NCBI GenBank assembly: GCA_030603065.1
Contig: JAUVYN010000006.1
Coordinates: 23,871 to 87,870, forward strand
Direction: 5' to 3'
Length of the DNA stretch: 64,000 nucleotides
Origin: Pseudomonas sp.
GTDB lineage: Bacteria > Pseudomonadota > Gammaproteobacteria > Pseudomonadales > Pseudomonadaceae
This document shows, one piece after another, positions 26,921-36,776 of this stretch; position 1 is the first letter of the stretch; each line of letters begins with the position of its first letter. Under the pieces are notes generated by a model. It saw only the letters and a list, made by a program, of their open reading frames with translations, was not told the origin of the DNA and did not search any database. Position numbers and translations under genes: made by a program.

Positions 26921-28162
26921 ATGTTTCGTACCGCAAAACGCCCATTGACGTTACTGGGCGGGCTGATCCTGTGTATCAGCCTGCCGATCAATGCACTGAC
27001 CCTGGAAGAAGCCCTGCGCCTGGCGCAGCAGAACGCGCCCGAGCTCGAGGCCAGCGCGCTGGCGCAGTTGGCCGCTCGGGAAGAACGGTCGGGGGCCGGC
27101 CGGCTGCCGGACCCGCGCCTGAGCTTCGGTCTGGAAAACTTGCCCGTTCAAGGCGATCAGCCCGGCAGCCTAAGCACCAGTGACATGACCATGCAGGTCA
27201 TCGCCCTGAGTCAGGAAGTCCCCAACCGTAACAGGCGCCGTGCCGATTCGATGCGCGCCGCTGCGCTTCTCGATCTGGCCGACGCCGAGCGTTCGCTGGT
27301 TCAGCTTGCGGTCCGTTCTGCGGCCGCCAGCGGCTGGTTGCGCCTGCATCAGGCCGAGCGGGAGCTGGCACTGCTGGAGGAGTTGTATGAACACAATCGC
27401 CTGCTCGATCTCACCGTCAGGGCGCGACTGGCTGCAGGGGTCGGTCCGGTAGCCGATCGCCCGCGGGCCGCGCTGGAGCTGGCGAGGCTGGACGAGCGAC
27501 GGGAGGCGCTGACTGCTCGGCTGGAGCAGGCGAGGGCAGAGCTGCGCCGCTGGACCGGTCCACTCGACGGACAGCAGGGCACCAGCGGTGGCTGGCCGGT
27601 GTGGGAGATCGCGCCCAAGGACTACCTGAGCCGTCTGGATACTCAGCCGGAGCTTGCGATATTTGCCCCGCTTGGACAGGAGCGCCAGGCCAGTCTGGCG
27701 CTGGCCGAGGCCGACCGTCGTCCGGACTGGAGCTGGAGCCTGGCCTATCAGCGCCGCGCGGCGGGCCTGGATGACATGATGAGTGTCCAGGTCAGTGTTG
27801 GCCTGCCGATCTTTCCCGGGCAACGGCAGAATCCGCGCATCGCCGCCCGCCAGGCCGACCTGGCGAGTCTTCATGGCGAGCGCGAAAGCACTCGGCGGCG
27901 GCTGGTCGCCGAGCTGGAGTCTGCGGTGGCGGATGTCGCCCGCCTGGAATCGGCCGTTCATCGCATGACTACCACGCTGCTGCCGCTCGCCGCCGAGCGC
28001 AGCGATCTTAGTCTGGCCGATTATCGCGCTGGTCGCGGCAGCCTTGATGAAGTCATCGGCGCCCGCCAGGCACATACCGAACTGCATATCGAGCGTATAG
28101 CGCTGGAAGCGGAGCTCGCAGACCTGCGTACCCGCCTGCACCTGACTTTTGGAGAACACTGA
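26921..28162 (+). CDS. cusC: TolC-family outer-membrane factor of the copper/silver efflux system
   Basis: A 413-residue outer-membrane channel protein with an N-terminal signal (LTLLGGLILCISLPINA) and no lipobox. The two long coiled-coil repeats of the OEP family are present (LTLEEALRLAQQNAPELEAS near the N-terminus; LAAERSDLSLADYRAGRGSLDEVI near the C-terminus). It is the first gene of a three-gene efflux set with the adaptor and the CusA-type pump, and would form the exit duct for Cu(I)/Ag(I). It has diverged from E. coli CusC; the symbol rests on context. Confidence 0.82.
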   Translation: MFRTAKRPLTLLGGLILCISLPINALTLEEALRLAQQNAPELEASALAQLAAREERSGAGRLPDPRLSFGLENLPVQGDQPGSLSTSDMTMQVIALSQEVPNRNRRRADSMRAAALLDLADAERSLVQLAVRSAAASGWLRLHQAERELALLEELYEHNRLLDLTVRARLAAGVGPVADRPRAALELARLDERREALTARLEQARAELRRWTGPLDGQQGTSGGWPVWEIAPKDYLSRLDTQPELAIFAPLGQERQASLALAEADRRPDWSWSLAYQRRAAGLDDMMSVQVSVGLPIFPGQRQNPRIAARQADLASLHGERESTRRRLVAELESAVADVARLESAVHRMTTTLLPLAAERSDLSLADYRAGRGSLDEVIGARQAHTELHIERIALEAELADLRTRLHLTFGEH

Positions 28163-28163
28163 C

Positions 28164-29606
28164 ATGGTCCGTTCATTTTCCCGTGTGGCCGGCCCTTGGC
28201 TGCTTGTCCTTGCCGCGTCCGCGCTGGCCAATCCCCACGATCACGGCGGCCACGCCGGACAAAGCTCGGCCGCCCAGCCCGAAGAGCGGGAGGTGCTCTA
28301 CTGGTACGATCCGATGTTTCCGCAACAGCGATTCGAGGCACCCGGCAGATCACCCTTCATGGACATGGACCTGGTCCCGCGTTATGCCGAAAGCGGCGAC
28401 ACGATAACCATCGAGCCGGAGGTCGCGCGACGGCTGGGGGTGCGCCTGGCCACTGTCGAGCGAGCCAACATGGAACCGACCATCCACGTCAGCGGGGTGA
28501 TCGGCTATGACCAGCGACAACTGACCATTCTGCAGGCACGGGCCAACGCCTGGGTGGTTAGGGTACCGCCCAGAGCGCCGGACGAGCTCATCGAGAAGGG
28601 TGAAGTACTCGCTGAACTGCTGGTGCCTGAATGGGTGGCGGCACAGGAGGAATATCTTGCCCTGCGCCGGTTCGGTGATGACCAGTTGCTGGCGGCGGGT
28701 TCGCAGCGCATGCGCCTCGTGGGGATGCCGGAATCGCTCATGCAGAAGGTAAAGCGCAGCGGGCAGGTGCACAACACCTGGGTAGTCGAAAGCCCTGTTC
28801 GGGGAGCGATCCGCGAACTGGGCGTGCGGGAAGGAATGACGCTTGCCCCGGGTTCCGGCATCGCCCAGATCGTGGGTGTCGATCCGGTCTGGCTCGATGC
28901 GTCGGTGCCTGAAGCTCAGGCGGGCGAGCTTGCAGAGGGACAACCATTGCAGGTTCACCTTGCGGCGATGCCGGGCATCACGCTCGATGCCCGCGTAAGC
29001 CAGGTCCTGCCGGAAGCCGATCCGGCCACGCGGGTGGTACGCCTGCGGGCGGAACTGGCCAATGCCGATGGTCGGCTGCGCCCGGGCATGACCGCGCGAG
29101 TGACCATTGCCCGGACGGCGAATGAGGAAAGCCTGCTGCTGCCGGCCGATGCAGTGATTCGCAGCGGCCGCCGAGATGTGGTGCTGGTCTGGGAGGAGGC
29201 CGGCCAGTATCGCCCGGTCGAGGTCCTGCTGGGGCAGGAAAGCGGCGACCGGGTGGAGGTCCTTGCAGGGCTGGAGCAGGGGCAACGGGTCGTTGCTTCG
29301 GCGCAGTTTCTGCTCGACTCGGAGGCAAATCTGCGCGGCCTGCTGGCGCGTGCGCTCGATGAGTCAGACAGCGAGGCGCTACACAGCGCAACCGCCGTGT
29401 TGATCTATCAGGATGAGGATGGCCTGATGCTCGAGCACGAGCGCTTCGAAACCCTGGGCATGGACGGGATGACCATGCAATTCGAGGTGGCCGATGGGGT
29501 AGACACCAGCCACCTTCAGGACGGTGATCACCTGCGGGTCTGGGTACGACAGGATGCCGACGGCCTGCCGGTGGTGCGGGTCGAGAAGCTGGAGGATCAG
29601 CCATGA
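28164..29606 (+). CDS. cusB: CusB-type adaptor with extra N- and C-terminal metal-binding domains
   Basis: A 480-residue periplasmic adaptor. After a signal peptide come a His cluster (HDHGGHAG) and a heavy-metal-binding module ([25 protein letters not shown]). The MFP core follows, and the last 80 residues form a CusF-like domain with Met pairs (GMDGMTMQF). The start at 28164 has GGAGAA seven bases upstream; a TTG at 28149 is only a frame extension. It overlaps cusA by four bases. The fused CusF domain could pass Cu(I) directly to the pump. Confidence 0.88.
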   Translation: MVRSFSRVAGPWLLVLAASALANPHDHGGHAGQSSAAQPEEREVLYWYDPMFPQQRFEAPGRSPFMDMDLVPRYAESGDTITIEPEVARRLGVRLATVERANMEPTIHVSGVIGYDQRQLTILQARANAWVVRVPPRAPDELIEKGEVLAELLVPEWVAAQEEYLALRRFGDDQLLAAGSQRMRLVGMPESLMQKVKRSGQVHNTWVVESPVRGAIRELGVREGMTLAPGSGIAQIVGVDPVWLDASVPEAQAGELAEGQPLQVHLAAMPGITLDARVSQVLPEADPATRVVRLRAELANADGRLRPGMTARVTIARTANEESLLLPADAVIRSGRRDVVLVWEEAGQYRPVEVLLGQESGDRVEVLAGLEQGQRVVASAQFLLDSEANLRGLLARALDESDSEALHSATAVLIYQDEDGLMLEHERFETLGMDGMTMQFEVADGVDTSHLQDGDHLRVWVRQDADGLPVVRVEKLEDQP

Positions 29607-32600
29607 TCGCTGCGCTGATCCGCTGGTCGGTCGGCAACCGACTGCTGGTGCTGCTGGGCACGCTGTTGCTGTCTGCCTGGGGCATCTGGTCGATGTCGCG
29701 CATGCCGGTCGATGCGCTGCCTGATCTGTCCGATACCCAGGTGATCATTCGCACCACCTGGCCTGGCCAGGCACCGCAGATCATCGAAAATCAGGTCACA
29801 TATCCGCTGGCGACCACCATGATGGCGGTGCCCGGCGCGGCCACGGTGCGCGGTTATTCGTTCTTCGGTGACAGTTTTCTGTATGTGCTGTTCGAGGACG
29901 GCACCGATCTGTATTGGGCGCGCTCACGGGTCCTCGAGTATCTGAATCAGGTGCAGGGGCGGCTGCCGGCCGGCGTGGTGCCGGCGCTGGGTCCCGACGC
30001 GACCGGTGTCGGCTGGATCTATCAGTACGCACTGGTGGATCGCAGGGGCAATCATGACCTGTCGCAGCTGCGGTCATTGCAGGACTGGTTCCTGAAGTAC
30101 GAGCTGCAGGGGCTGCCGGGCGTGGCTGAGGTGGCGACCATCGGCGGCATGGTGCGTCAGTATCAGGTGGTGCTTGACCCGCAGCGAATGGCCAATCTTC
30201 AGGTCACCCAGCAGCAGGTGGCCGAAGCAATTCAGGCCGCCAACCAGGAGGCCGGGGGCGGGGTGCTCGAACTGGCCGAGACCGAGTTCATGGTGCGTGC
30301 TTCGGGTTATCTGCAGACGCTGGATGATTTTAGGCAGATCCCGCTGCGACTGTCCGAACGTGGGGTACCGGTTCTGCTTGGCGACGTGGCGCGCATTCAG
30401 CTGGGCCCGCAGATGCGTCGTGGCATTGCCGACCTGGACGGGGAGGGGGAGGTTGCCGGCGGCGTGGTGATTCTGCGCAGCGGCGGCGATGCCCGTGAAA
30501 CCATTTCACGGGTGCGCGACAAACTCACCGAGCTGGGCCGTGGGCTGCCGGATGGGGTCGAAATCGTCGCCACCTACGACCGCGGCGAGTTGATCGACAG
30601 CGCCATTGCCAACCTCACGCGCAAGCTGATCGAGGAGTTTCTGGTGGTGGCGCTGGTGTGCCTGATCTTTCTCTGGCATCTGCGTTCTGCTCTGGTGGCA
30701 ATCGTTGCCCTGCCGATCGGCGTGCTGGTGTCCTTCGGTGTGATGCAATGGCAGGGGCTCAATGCCAACATCATGTCACTGGGAGGGATCGCCATCGCCA
30801 TCGGCGCGATGGTCGATGCAGCCATCGTGATGGTCGAGAACGCGCACAAGAAGCTCGAGCACTGGCATGCCGAGAATCCGGACAGCCAACCGGACCGCGC
30901 GACGCATCACCGCCTGATCGTCAGTGCGGCGACCGAGGTGGGGCCGGCGCTGTTCTTCAGCCTGCTGATCATCACCCTGTCGTTCATTCCGGTTTTCGCC
31001 CTGCAGGCGCAGGAGGGCAGGCTGTTCAGTCCGCTGGCCTTCACCAAGACCTACGCCATGGCGGCCGCGTCTGGCCTGTCGGTGACGCTCATCCCGGTGC
31101 TTATGCTCTACGCGGTGCGTGGCAGGATACGGCCGGAAGGTCAGAATCCGGTAAACCGTCTGCTGGTATGGGTCTATCGTCCGGCGCTGGAGGCTGTGTT
31201 GCGTTTTCCGCGGACTACGCTGCTGGTCGCGCTGGTGCTCTTTCTGACCAGCCTGATCCCCCTTTCACGCCTGGGCGGTGAATTCCTGCCACCTCTGGAC
31301 GAGGGCGATCTACTGTATATGCCGACTGCGCTGCCGGGACTGTCAGCCCAGCGTGCCTCGCAACTGTTGCAGCAGACCGATGCGATGATCATGTCGGTGC
31401 CCGAGGTCGAGCGGGTGTTCGGCAAGGCCGGCCGTGCCGAGACGGCAACCGATCCGGCGCCGCTGGAGATGTTCGAGACCACCATCCGCTTCAAGCCACG
31501 CGACCAGTGGCGTCCGGGAATGACGCCCGAGAAGCTGATCGAGGAACTGGACCGCGCTGTGCAGGTTCCGGGTCTGGCGAACCTGTGGATTCCGCCAATC
31601 CGCAACCGGATCGACATGCTCGCCACCGGCGTCAAGAGTCCGATCGGCATCAAGGTGGCTGGGAGTGATCTGCAGCGTATCGACGAGGTGTCCCAGGAGG
31701 TCGAGCGCGCGGTGCGCGGCGTGCCCGGCGTCAGCTCGGCTCTGGCCGAGCGCTTGACCGGCGGCCGCTATCTCGACGTGCAGATCGACCGTGGCCGCGC
31801 AGCACAGTTCGGACTCAACATCGCCGACGTGCAGGCGGTGGTGACCGGCGCGATCGGCGGGATGGATATTGGCGAGACGGTGGAAGGGCTGGCCCGCTAC
31901 CCGATCAACCTGCGCTATGGCCGCGACTGGCGGGATTCTCCCCAGGCCGTGCGGGATCTGCCGATCTTCACTCCCAGTGGCTCGCAGATCACCCTCAGCA
32001 TGGTCGCCAATGTCGCGATTACCGACGGCCCGCCGATGCTGCGCAGTGAAAACGCGCGCCTGTCGGGTTGGGTGTACATCGATGTGCGTGGCCGTGACAT
32101 GCGCTCGGTGATGCAGGATCTGCGGCAGCGCATCGACGAAAGCGTCCAGCTCGATCCCGGCATGAGCATCAGCTACTCGGGGCAATTCGAGTTCATCGAG
32201 CGAGCCAACCAGCGGCTCATGTGGGTGGTGCCGGGCACGCTGGTGATCATCCTGCTGCTGCTCTATCTGGCCTTCGGCCGGATGAGCGAGGCATTGCTGA
32301 TCATGGGCACCTTGCCCTTCGCCCTGACCGGTGGGCTCTGGTTTCTCTACCTGCTGGGTTACAACCAGTCGATTGCGACCGCCGTTGGCTTCATCGCACT
32401 GGCCGGGGTGGCGGCGGAATTCGGCGTGATCATGCTTCTGTATCTGCGCAATGCCTGGCATGCCAGCCAGGCGCGCGGCGAAACCGATGAACAGGCGCTG
32501 CTTGCCGCCATTCGCGAGGGGGCGGTGCAGCGGGTCCGGCCCAAGGCGATGACGGTGCTGGTGCTGATCATCGGCCTGCTGCCGATTCTGCTGGGCACCG

Positions 32601-32746
32601 GCACGGGGAGCGAGATCATGAGCCGTATCGCGGCACCGGTAATCGGGGGCATGGTCACCGCGCCGCTGTTGTCGATGCTGGTACTTCCGGCGGCCTACTG
32701 GCTGCTGCAGCGGCGCAGGCTGTCGCGCAGCGGGGGGCAGGACTAG
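29603..32746 (+). CDS. cusA: CusA-type Cu(I)/Ag(I) RND efflux pump
   Basis: A 1047-residue heavy-metal RND permease. It closely follows E. coli CusA as I recall it, including the three metal-relay methionine contexts ([39 protein letters not shown]) and the TM proton-relay acids ([20 protein letters not shown]). It would export Cu(I)/Ag(I) from periplasm or cytosol with CusB and CusC. It is the last gene of cusCBA and converges with ctaG on the other strand, the ends overlapping by four bases. Confidence 0.93.
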   Translation: MIAALIRWSVGNRLLVLLGTLLLSAWGIWSMSRMPVDALPDLSDTQVIIRTTWPGQAPQIIENQVTYPLATTMMAVPGAATVRGYSFFGDSFLYVLFEDGTDLYWARSRVLEYLNQVQGRLPAGVVPALGPDATGVGWIYQYALVDRRGNHDLSQLRSLQDWFLKYELQGLPGVAEVATIGGMVRQYQVVLDPQRMANLQVTQQQVAEAIQAANQEAGGGVLELAETEFMVRASGYLQTLDDFRQIPLRLSERGVPVLLGDVARIQLGPQMRRGIADLDGEGEVAGGVVILRSGGDARETISRVRDKLTELGRGLPDGVEIVATYDRGELIDSAIANLTRKLIEEFLVVALVCLIFLWHLRSALVAIVALPIGVLVSFGVMQWQGLNANIMSLGGIAIAIGAMVDAAIVMVENAHKKLEHWHAENPDSQPDRATHHRLIVSAATEVGPALFFSLLIITLSFIPVFALQAQEGRLFSPLAFTKTYAMAAASGLSVTLIPVLMLYAVRGRIRPEGQNPVNRLLVWVYRPALEAVLRFPRTTLLVALVLFLTSLIPLSRLGGEFLPPLDEGDLLYMPTALPGLSAQRASQLLQQTDAMIMSVPEVERVFGKAGRAETATDPAPLEMFETTIRFKPRDQWRPGMTPEKLIEELDRAVQVPGLANLWIPPIRNRIDMLATGVKSPIGIKVAGSDLQRIDEVSQEVERAVRGVPGVSSALAERLTGGRYLDVQIDRGRAAQFGLNIADVQAVVTGAIGGMDIGETVEGLARYPINLRYGRDWRDSPQAVRDLPIFTPSGSQITLSMVANVAITDGPPMLRSENARLSGWVYIDVRGRDMRSVMQDLRQRIDESVQLDPGMSISYSGQFEFIERANQRLMWVVPGTLVIILLLLYLAFGRMSEALLIMGTLPFALTGGLWFLYLLGYNQSIATAVGFIALAGVAAEFGVIMLLYLRNAWHASQARGETDEQALLAAIREGAVQRVRPKAMTVLVLIIGLLPILLGTGTGSEIMSRIAAPVIGGMVTAPLLSMLVLPAAYWLLQRRRLSRSGGQD

Positions 32747-33396
32747 TCGGTGGTCCGGTCCATTTCGGCGAACAGGCGGATGCTCAGCAGGATGCCGCCG
32801 ACAAGGTAGGCGGCACCGCCCCAGGCGGCCATCAGAATGCCACCGAAGCGCTGGTCGTCCAGCTGTTCGAAGCCGAAAGCGCCGATACACAGGTCCGGGG
32901 GGTAAATCAGCTCCCGGGCCAGTATCAGCAGCAGGCCCAGCATCGACATGTGCATGAAGGTCAGAAAGAACCCGAGGATCGCCAGCGCCATGGCGCCGAC
33001 CGACCGAGTGCCGAAGCCGAGCAGCCAGACCGCCAGCCCGACCACCAGAAAGCTGATCTGCTGCAACATGAACATTGGCAGATGCCGCGCCGCGGCCTCG
33101 TGCAGGGTTGGCGCATGCCAGCCCCAGACGACGACCATTTCCAGCAGAAAGGCAGCCAGGGTCCAGTGGCCGAGCTGGCGCAACCCGTCCACTCGCACGC
33201 CGGCCTGGAACAGCCCCAGGGCAAGCAACGGCGCGGCCAGCGCCACTACACCCAGATGCAGGATCATGTGTGCCGAAAAGGCGGTGCGGCTCATTGCCGG
33301 CAGGGGGCCCAGCCAGAGTGCCGCGAGCACCAGCAGGCCCAGCCATAGCGCCCAGGGAGTGGTGCGCGAGTGCGGTTGATCGATGCTGTGCAACAA
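32743..33396 (-). CDS. Cytochrome c oxidase assembly protein, caa3 CtaG type
   Basis: A 217-residue polytopic membrane protein with about six TM segments and conserved His/Met-rich spots ([43 protein letters not shown]). This is the caa3_CtaG family, which helps insert copper into haem-copper oxidases. It is paired with the Sco gene just upstream on the same strand, and the two sit within a copper gene cluster. Confidence 0.85.
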   Translation of the reverse strand: MLHSIDQPHSRTTPWALWLGLLVLAALWLGPLPAMSRTAFSAHMILHLGVVALAAPLLALGLFQAGVRVDGLRQLGHWTLAAFLLEMVVVWGWHAPTLHEAAARHLPMFMLQQISFLVVGLAVWLLGFGTRSVGAMALAILGFFLTFMHMSMLGLLLILARELIYPPDLCIGAFGFEQLDDQRFGGILMAAWGGAAYLVGGILLSIRLFAEMDRTTD

Positions 33397-33428
33397 GTAG
33401 CTCCCGAGATTGATGGTAGGTAACGTGG

Positions 33429-34025
33429 TTAGCCCTGGTCGATGGTCGTGGTGATCTGCCGAGCCATGCTCTGACTGTCGTCGCGCCGGGAAAACCGCGC
33501 GGCGAGCTGCCCGTCAGGGTCCATCAGATAAATGGAGGTGCCATGATTGATGAAATAGGTATCGCCGCTAGGCACGCGTTCGAAGTACACACCGTAGGCG
33601 TTGGCCATGACCGCAATGTCCTCTTCGGAGCCGGTCAGCGCCAGGATCCGCTCATCGAAAAACGCGGTGTAGGCCGCCAGCACTTCGGGCGTATCACGTT
33701 GCGGGTCGAGCGTCACGAATAGCGGTTGGACTCGACCCGACCGCTCACCCAGCAACTGCAGGGTACGGGAGATGTCGGCGAGGGTGGTTGGGCAGATATC
33801 CGGGCAATGGGTAAAGCCGAAGAACACCAGCGTCCACTCTCCGGCAAAGGTCTCCTCGGTCACCGTTCGGCCGGTGTGATCGGTCAGCTTGAAGGCGCCG
33901 CCGATGTCGCTGGCGCTGCGCGCTACCTCGTCACCCGGAGCAGGCCAGTACAGATAGGCCAGGGGCAGGCCGGCAAGCAATGCGATAAGGCCTGCAAAAA
34001 ACCAGGCCAAGCTGTCCTTTGCCAT
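33429..34025 (-). CDS. Sco1/SenC-family copper chaperone for cytochrome oxidase
   Basis: A 198-residue protein with an N-terminal TM anchor and a periplasmic thioredoxin-like domain. The copper ligands of Sco proteins are present: CPDIC (CxxxC) and the distal His in YFINHGTSIYLMDPDG. It would deliver or reduce the CuA site of cytochrome oxidase. It lies 32 bases upstream of ctaG, in one operon. Confidence 0.93.
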   Translation of the reverse strand: MAKDSLAWFFAGLIALLAGLPLAYLYWPAPGDEVARSASDIGGAFKLTDHTGRTVTEETFAGEWTLVFFGFTHCPDICPTTLADISRTLQLLGERSGRVQPLFVTLDPQRDTPEVLAAYTAFFDERILALTGSEEDIAVMANAYGVYFERVPSGDTYFINHGTSIYLMDPDGQLAARFSRRDDSQSMARQITTTIDQG

Positions 34026-34168
34026 GTTCGATCTATCCGCCGTAACGATTCATGCTCTGTCGACTGACAAAGGTTGCACCGGGTTCCGCTGGAACCTGCC
34101 GGTCACACTCCGGGTCTACCGCCCACACCCGGCTCCGCGGGGAGCCAAACCAACCGAAGGAGATGCCC

Positions 34169-34498
34169 ATGAACGCTTCCGAATTCGAATCCTGTATCCG
34201 CGCCTGCCTGGATTGCGCCGTCGCCTGTGATACCTGCGCCGCGTCCTGCCTGCGTGAAGACGACGTCGCCATGATGGCGCGCTGCATTCAGACCGACATG
34301 GATTGCGCTGACATGTGCCGCACGGCTGCGGCGCTGATGGCTCGTCAGAGCGACTTCGCCAGGGCATTTTGCAAATTGTGTGCGGATGTGTGCCGAGCCT
34401 GTGGTGAGGAATGTGCAAAACACGACGCCGACCATTGCCAGGCCTGTGCCCGAGCCTGTCACGCCTGTGCCGAGGAATGCGAGCGGATGGCGGCCTGA
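34169..34498 (+). CDS. Four-helix-bundle copper storage protein (Csp / DUF326)
   Basis: A 109-residue protein with 19 cysteines arranged in CxxxC-like pairs along four helices (CIRACLDCAVACDTC, CADMC, CKLCADVCRACGEEC, CQACARACHACAEEC). This is the Csp design, in which inward-facing cysteines store many Cu(I) ions. There is no signal peptide, so it is the cytosolic (Csp3-like) form. I chose ATG 34169 because GAAGGAG ends 6 bases before it; ATG 34163 touches that site. Confidence 0.9.
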   Translation: MNASEFESCIRACLDCAVACDTCAASCLREDDVAMMARCIQTDMDCADMCRTAAALMARQSDFARAFCKLCADVCRACGEECAKHDADHCQACARACHACAEECERMAA

Positions 34499-34575
34499 GA
34501 CGGATAACTTGACACTGGCGGCGCACGTCCGGAACGTGTAGCATTTTCGACATGAGTCCTGGAGTGACGTCGCCA

Positions 34576-34962
34576 ATGCCCTCTGGCCGCCTGCGGTCCA
34601 TGCTGCTGCTGTTGCTTATGCTTGTGCTACCCGCGCAGGCACTTGCAACTGCGCTTGTGCCCGGTTGTCTGGCATCCATGCCTGCCGGTCATGACCAGTA
34701 CGATTACATGGACCATTCCTCGGCTCACGGCGATCACCACGGAACAAGCATGCTTGCCGACCGTGATTCGGTCCAAGATTCTGGCCATCTTCCCTGTCCG
34801 TTCTGCTCCGGGACCTGCCACGCCGCCGGAGCTCTCACCAGCATGAATGCCAATGCTCGGCTTGTATTGCCTGACGCCGGGCCGCCGCCGCTGTTCTACG
34901 TTTCCTTCCACGGCTTCGTCGCGGATATCCCCAAACGACCTCCTCGCGCACATCTCGCCTGA
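34576..34962 (+). CDS. Small exported DUF2946-like protein of copper loci
   Basis: A 128-residue protein (136 if it starts at 34552). The signal peptide is clear (SMLLLLLMLVLPAQALA), followed by a His-rich stretch (HSSAHGDHHGT), a CPFCSGTC motif and a hydrophobic-to-proline tail. This is the look of the DUF2946 proteins found beside copper resistance genes. GGAG at 34561-34564 favours the 34576 start. A hairpin follows the stop at 34969-34986. Confidence 0.6.
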   Translation: MPSGRLRSMLLLLLMLVLPAQALATALVPGCLASMPAGHDQYDYMDHSSAHGDHHGTSMLADRDSVQDSGHLPCPFCSGTCHAAGALTSMNANARLVLPDAGPPPLFYVSFHGFVADIPKRPPRAHLA

Positions 34963-34968
34963 TTCGTT

Positions 34969-34986
34969 CCGCTCAGGATTGAGCGG
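34969..34986 (+). other. Hairpin between DUF2946-like gene and His-tail gene
   Basis: A perfect 6-bp stem, CCGCTC and GAGCGG with a 6-base loop, begins 6 bases after the upstream stop and is followed by CTTCGTCC. It may be a weak terminator or attenuator in the copper operon. Confidence 0.35.
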
Positions 34987-35022
34987 CTTCGTCCCTGTTG
35001 GGAATCAGCACGAGAGGTTCGC

Positions 35023-35346
35023 ATGTTCAAAATGTTTATTCATGGCATCAGGCTTTGCCTGGGCCTGGGCCTGGGCCTGACGACCGTCGCCTGGGCAGAT
35101 CAACCGCAGCCCTGGGAGGATGTTCCTCTGGGCTCTGCTTCTTATCAGTCTCCCTTGTCCGCTTACCGGGGTTTCCAGCCACAGGAATCCGGCGATTGGC
35201 GAGCAGCCAATGACACCGTTGCAGAAATCGGTGGGTGGCAGGCCTATGCAGCGGAAGTGTGGGAGGCTGGGCAGGCGCCGTCTGCAGAGGCCGAGTCCGA
35301 TAGCGACCCGGATGACGGGCCGCTCCATGATCACCATCACCACTAG
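35023..35346 (+). CDS. Exported protein with natural histidine tail
   Basis: A 107-residue protein with a signal peptide (LCLGLGLGLTTVAWA) and a small polar mature part. It ends in an acidic stretch and a DHHHHH tail directly before the stop. I know no named family. The acidic-His tail could bind Cu(II) in the periplasm. It sits 9 bases before the TolC-like lipoprotein gene in the same operon. Confidence 0.6.
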   Translation: MFKMFIHGIRLCLGLGLGLTTVAWADQPQPWEDVPLGSASYQSPLSAYRGFQPQESGDWRAANDTVAEIGGWQAYAAEVWEAGQAPSAEAESDSDPDDGPLHDHHHH

Positions 35347-35355
35347 GGTGCGCCC

Positions 35356-36774
35356 ATGAATGATTTAATGTTATGGCCGCGTGCCCGTCTCGCAGGTCTG
35401 GTGGTGGCAATGACTGTTCTCGCCGGGTGCGCAAGCCTGGCCACGGAGCAAGCTGTTCATCAGGTCAGCCAGCAGAGCGCACCCCTGACCAATGAAAGGG
35501 CTCTGCGTCTGGAGCGCGACGCGCAGTCGGCCAGCCTGACACGTCAGCGTATTGACGAGCTGCTTGCCGAGCCCCTGGCCCTCGAAGGTGCCGTCGAGAT
35601 CGCGCTGATCAACAATCGGGGCCTGCAGGCGACGCTGCTTGAACTCGGCATCGTCGATGCGGAGCGGGTACAGGCAAGTCGTTTGCCCAACCCGGGTTTC
35701 TCCATCGGCCGGATGACCCGCGGCAGCGAGGTCGAGTGGGAGCGTGGTCTGCATCTCAATCTGGCGCGTCTGATCGCGCTGCCGATGACCAGGCGAATAG
35801 CCGAAGGGCAGTCCGAGCAGACGCAGCGGGAAGTCGCGCTTGCCGTAATGCGACTTGCTACCGAGACGCGCACCGCCTGGTACAGGGCGGTGGCTGCGGA
35901 GCAGAGTCTTGTCTACAGCCGGCAGGTCCTCGAAGCGGCCGAAGCCAGCGCCGAGCTGGCCCGCAGGATGGCTGCGGTAGGCAATTACAGTGCCTTGCAG
36001 CAGGCGCTCGAACAGAGCTTCTACGCCGAAGCGGCATTGGGACTGCTGGCAGCTGAGCGCGAGCGCAACTCCAGTCGCGAGCACCTGACCCGCCTGCTTG
36101 GCCTGTGGGGCCGGGACATCGAGTTCGAGCTGCCGGCGCGCCTGCCGGAGCTGCCGCACCATGCGCTGCAGCTCCCTGATATCGAGCGTGAAGCGATGGT
36201 CAGCAGGCTTGACGTGGAAGCTGCGCGACTGGCAACCGAACGCATGGCGCAAAGCCTGCGGCTCGGGCGCGCTACCCGGTTCATCAACGTGTTCGAGCTC
36301 GAACTTGCCCATAACAGTTCCAATGAGGAGCCCACCCAGCGTGGCGTGGAGATCACCGTGGAGGTGCCGCTGTTCGACTGGAGCGGTGCCCGCCTGGCGC
36401 GCAGCGAGGCGCAGTACATGCAAAGCGTCCAGCGGGTGGCCGAGACGGCGATCAGTGCCCGCTCGCAGGTGCGTGAAAGCTACTTCAACTATCGCAATGC
36501 CTGGGATGTGGCTGCGCATTATCGGGACGAGATAGTGCCTCTGCGAAAGCGCATCAGCGAGGAGAATCTGCTTCGCTACAACGGCATGTTCATCGGCGTT
36601 TTCGATCTGCTGGCAGATGCCCGGGAGCAGGTCAGCACAGTGAACCGATACCTGCAGGCCCAGCGTGATTTCTGGATCGCTCAGGCCGAGCTCGACCTGG
36701 TGCGCTATGGCCCGGTGACGGCCAGCCCAGCCGTTGCTGCTGCCGCAGCGCCAACTCCTGCCAAAGGACACTAA
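35356..36774 (+). CDS. TolC-family outer-membrane lipoprotein of the copper operon
   Basis: A 472-residue outer-membrane factor with a lipoprotein signal (MTVLAGCASL, Cys about residue 25) and two OEP coiled-coil halves. It ends in an Ala/Pro-rich tail. It is more distant from classical TolC than the gene at 26921. It lies two bases before the multicopper oxidase gene, a pairing common in pseudomonad copper loci, with no pump gene of its own. Confidence 0.82.
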   Translation: MNDLMLWPRARLAGLVVAMTVLAGCASLATEQAVHQVSQQSAPLTNERALRLERDAQSASLTRQRIDELLAEPLALEGAVEIALINNRGLQATLLELGIVDAERVQASRLPNPGFSIGRMTRGSEVEWERGLHLNLARLIALPMTRRIAEGQSEQTQREVALAVMRLATETRTAWYRAVAAEQSLVYSRQVLEAAEASAELARRMAAVGNYSALQQALEQSFYAEAALGLLAAERERNSSREHLTRLLGLWGRDIEFELPARLPELPHHALQLPDIEREAMVSRLDVEAARLATERMAQSLRLGRATRFINVFELELAHNSSNEEPTQRGVEITVEVPLFDWSGARLARSEAQYMQSVQRVAETAISARSQVRESYFNYRNAWDVAAHYRDEIVPLRKRISEENLLRYNGMFIGVFDLLADAREQVSTVNRYLQAQRDFWIAQAELDLVRYGPVTASPAVAAAAAPTPAKGH

Positions 36775-36776
36775 TC

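Noticed and set aside
31343-33346. 667-codon minus-strand frame opposite cusA
   Set aside because: Same reason: it is a shadow of cusA and ctaG with no recognisable fold.
34509-34544. TTGACA with TAGCAT as promoter of the DUF2946-like gene, perhaps a MerR-type copper promoter
   Set aside because: The spacing is 24 bases, longer than the 16-18 of sigma-70 or the 19-20 of MerR-type promoters; the inner CACGT/ACGTG symmetry alone is weak.
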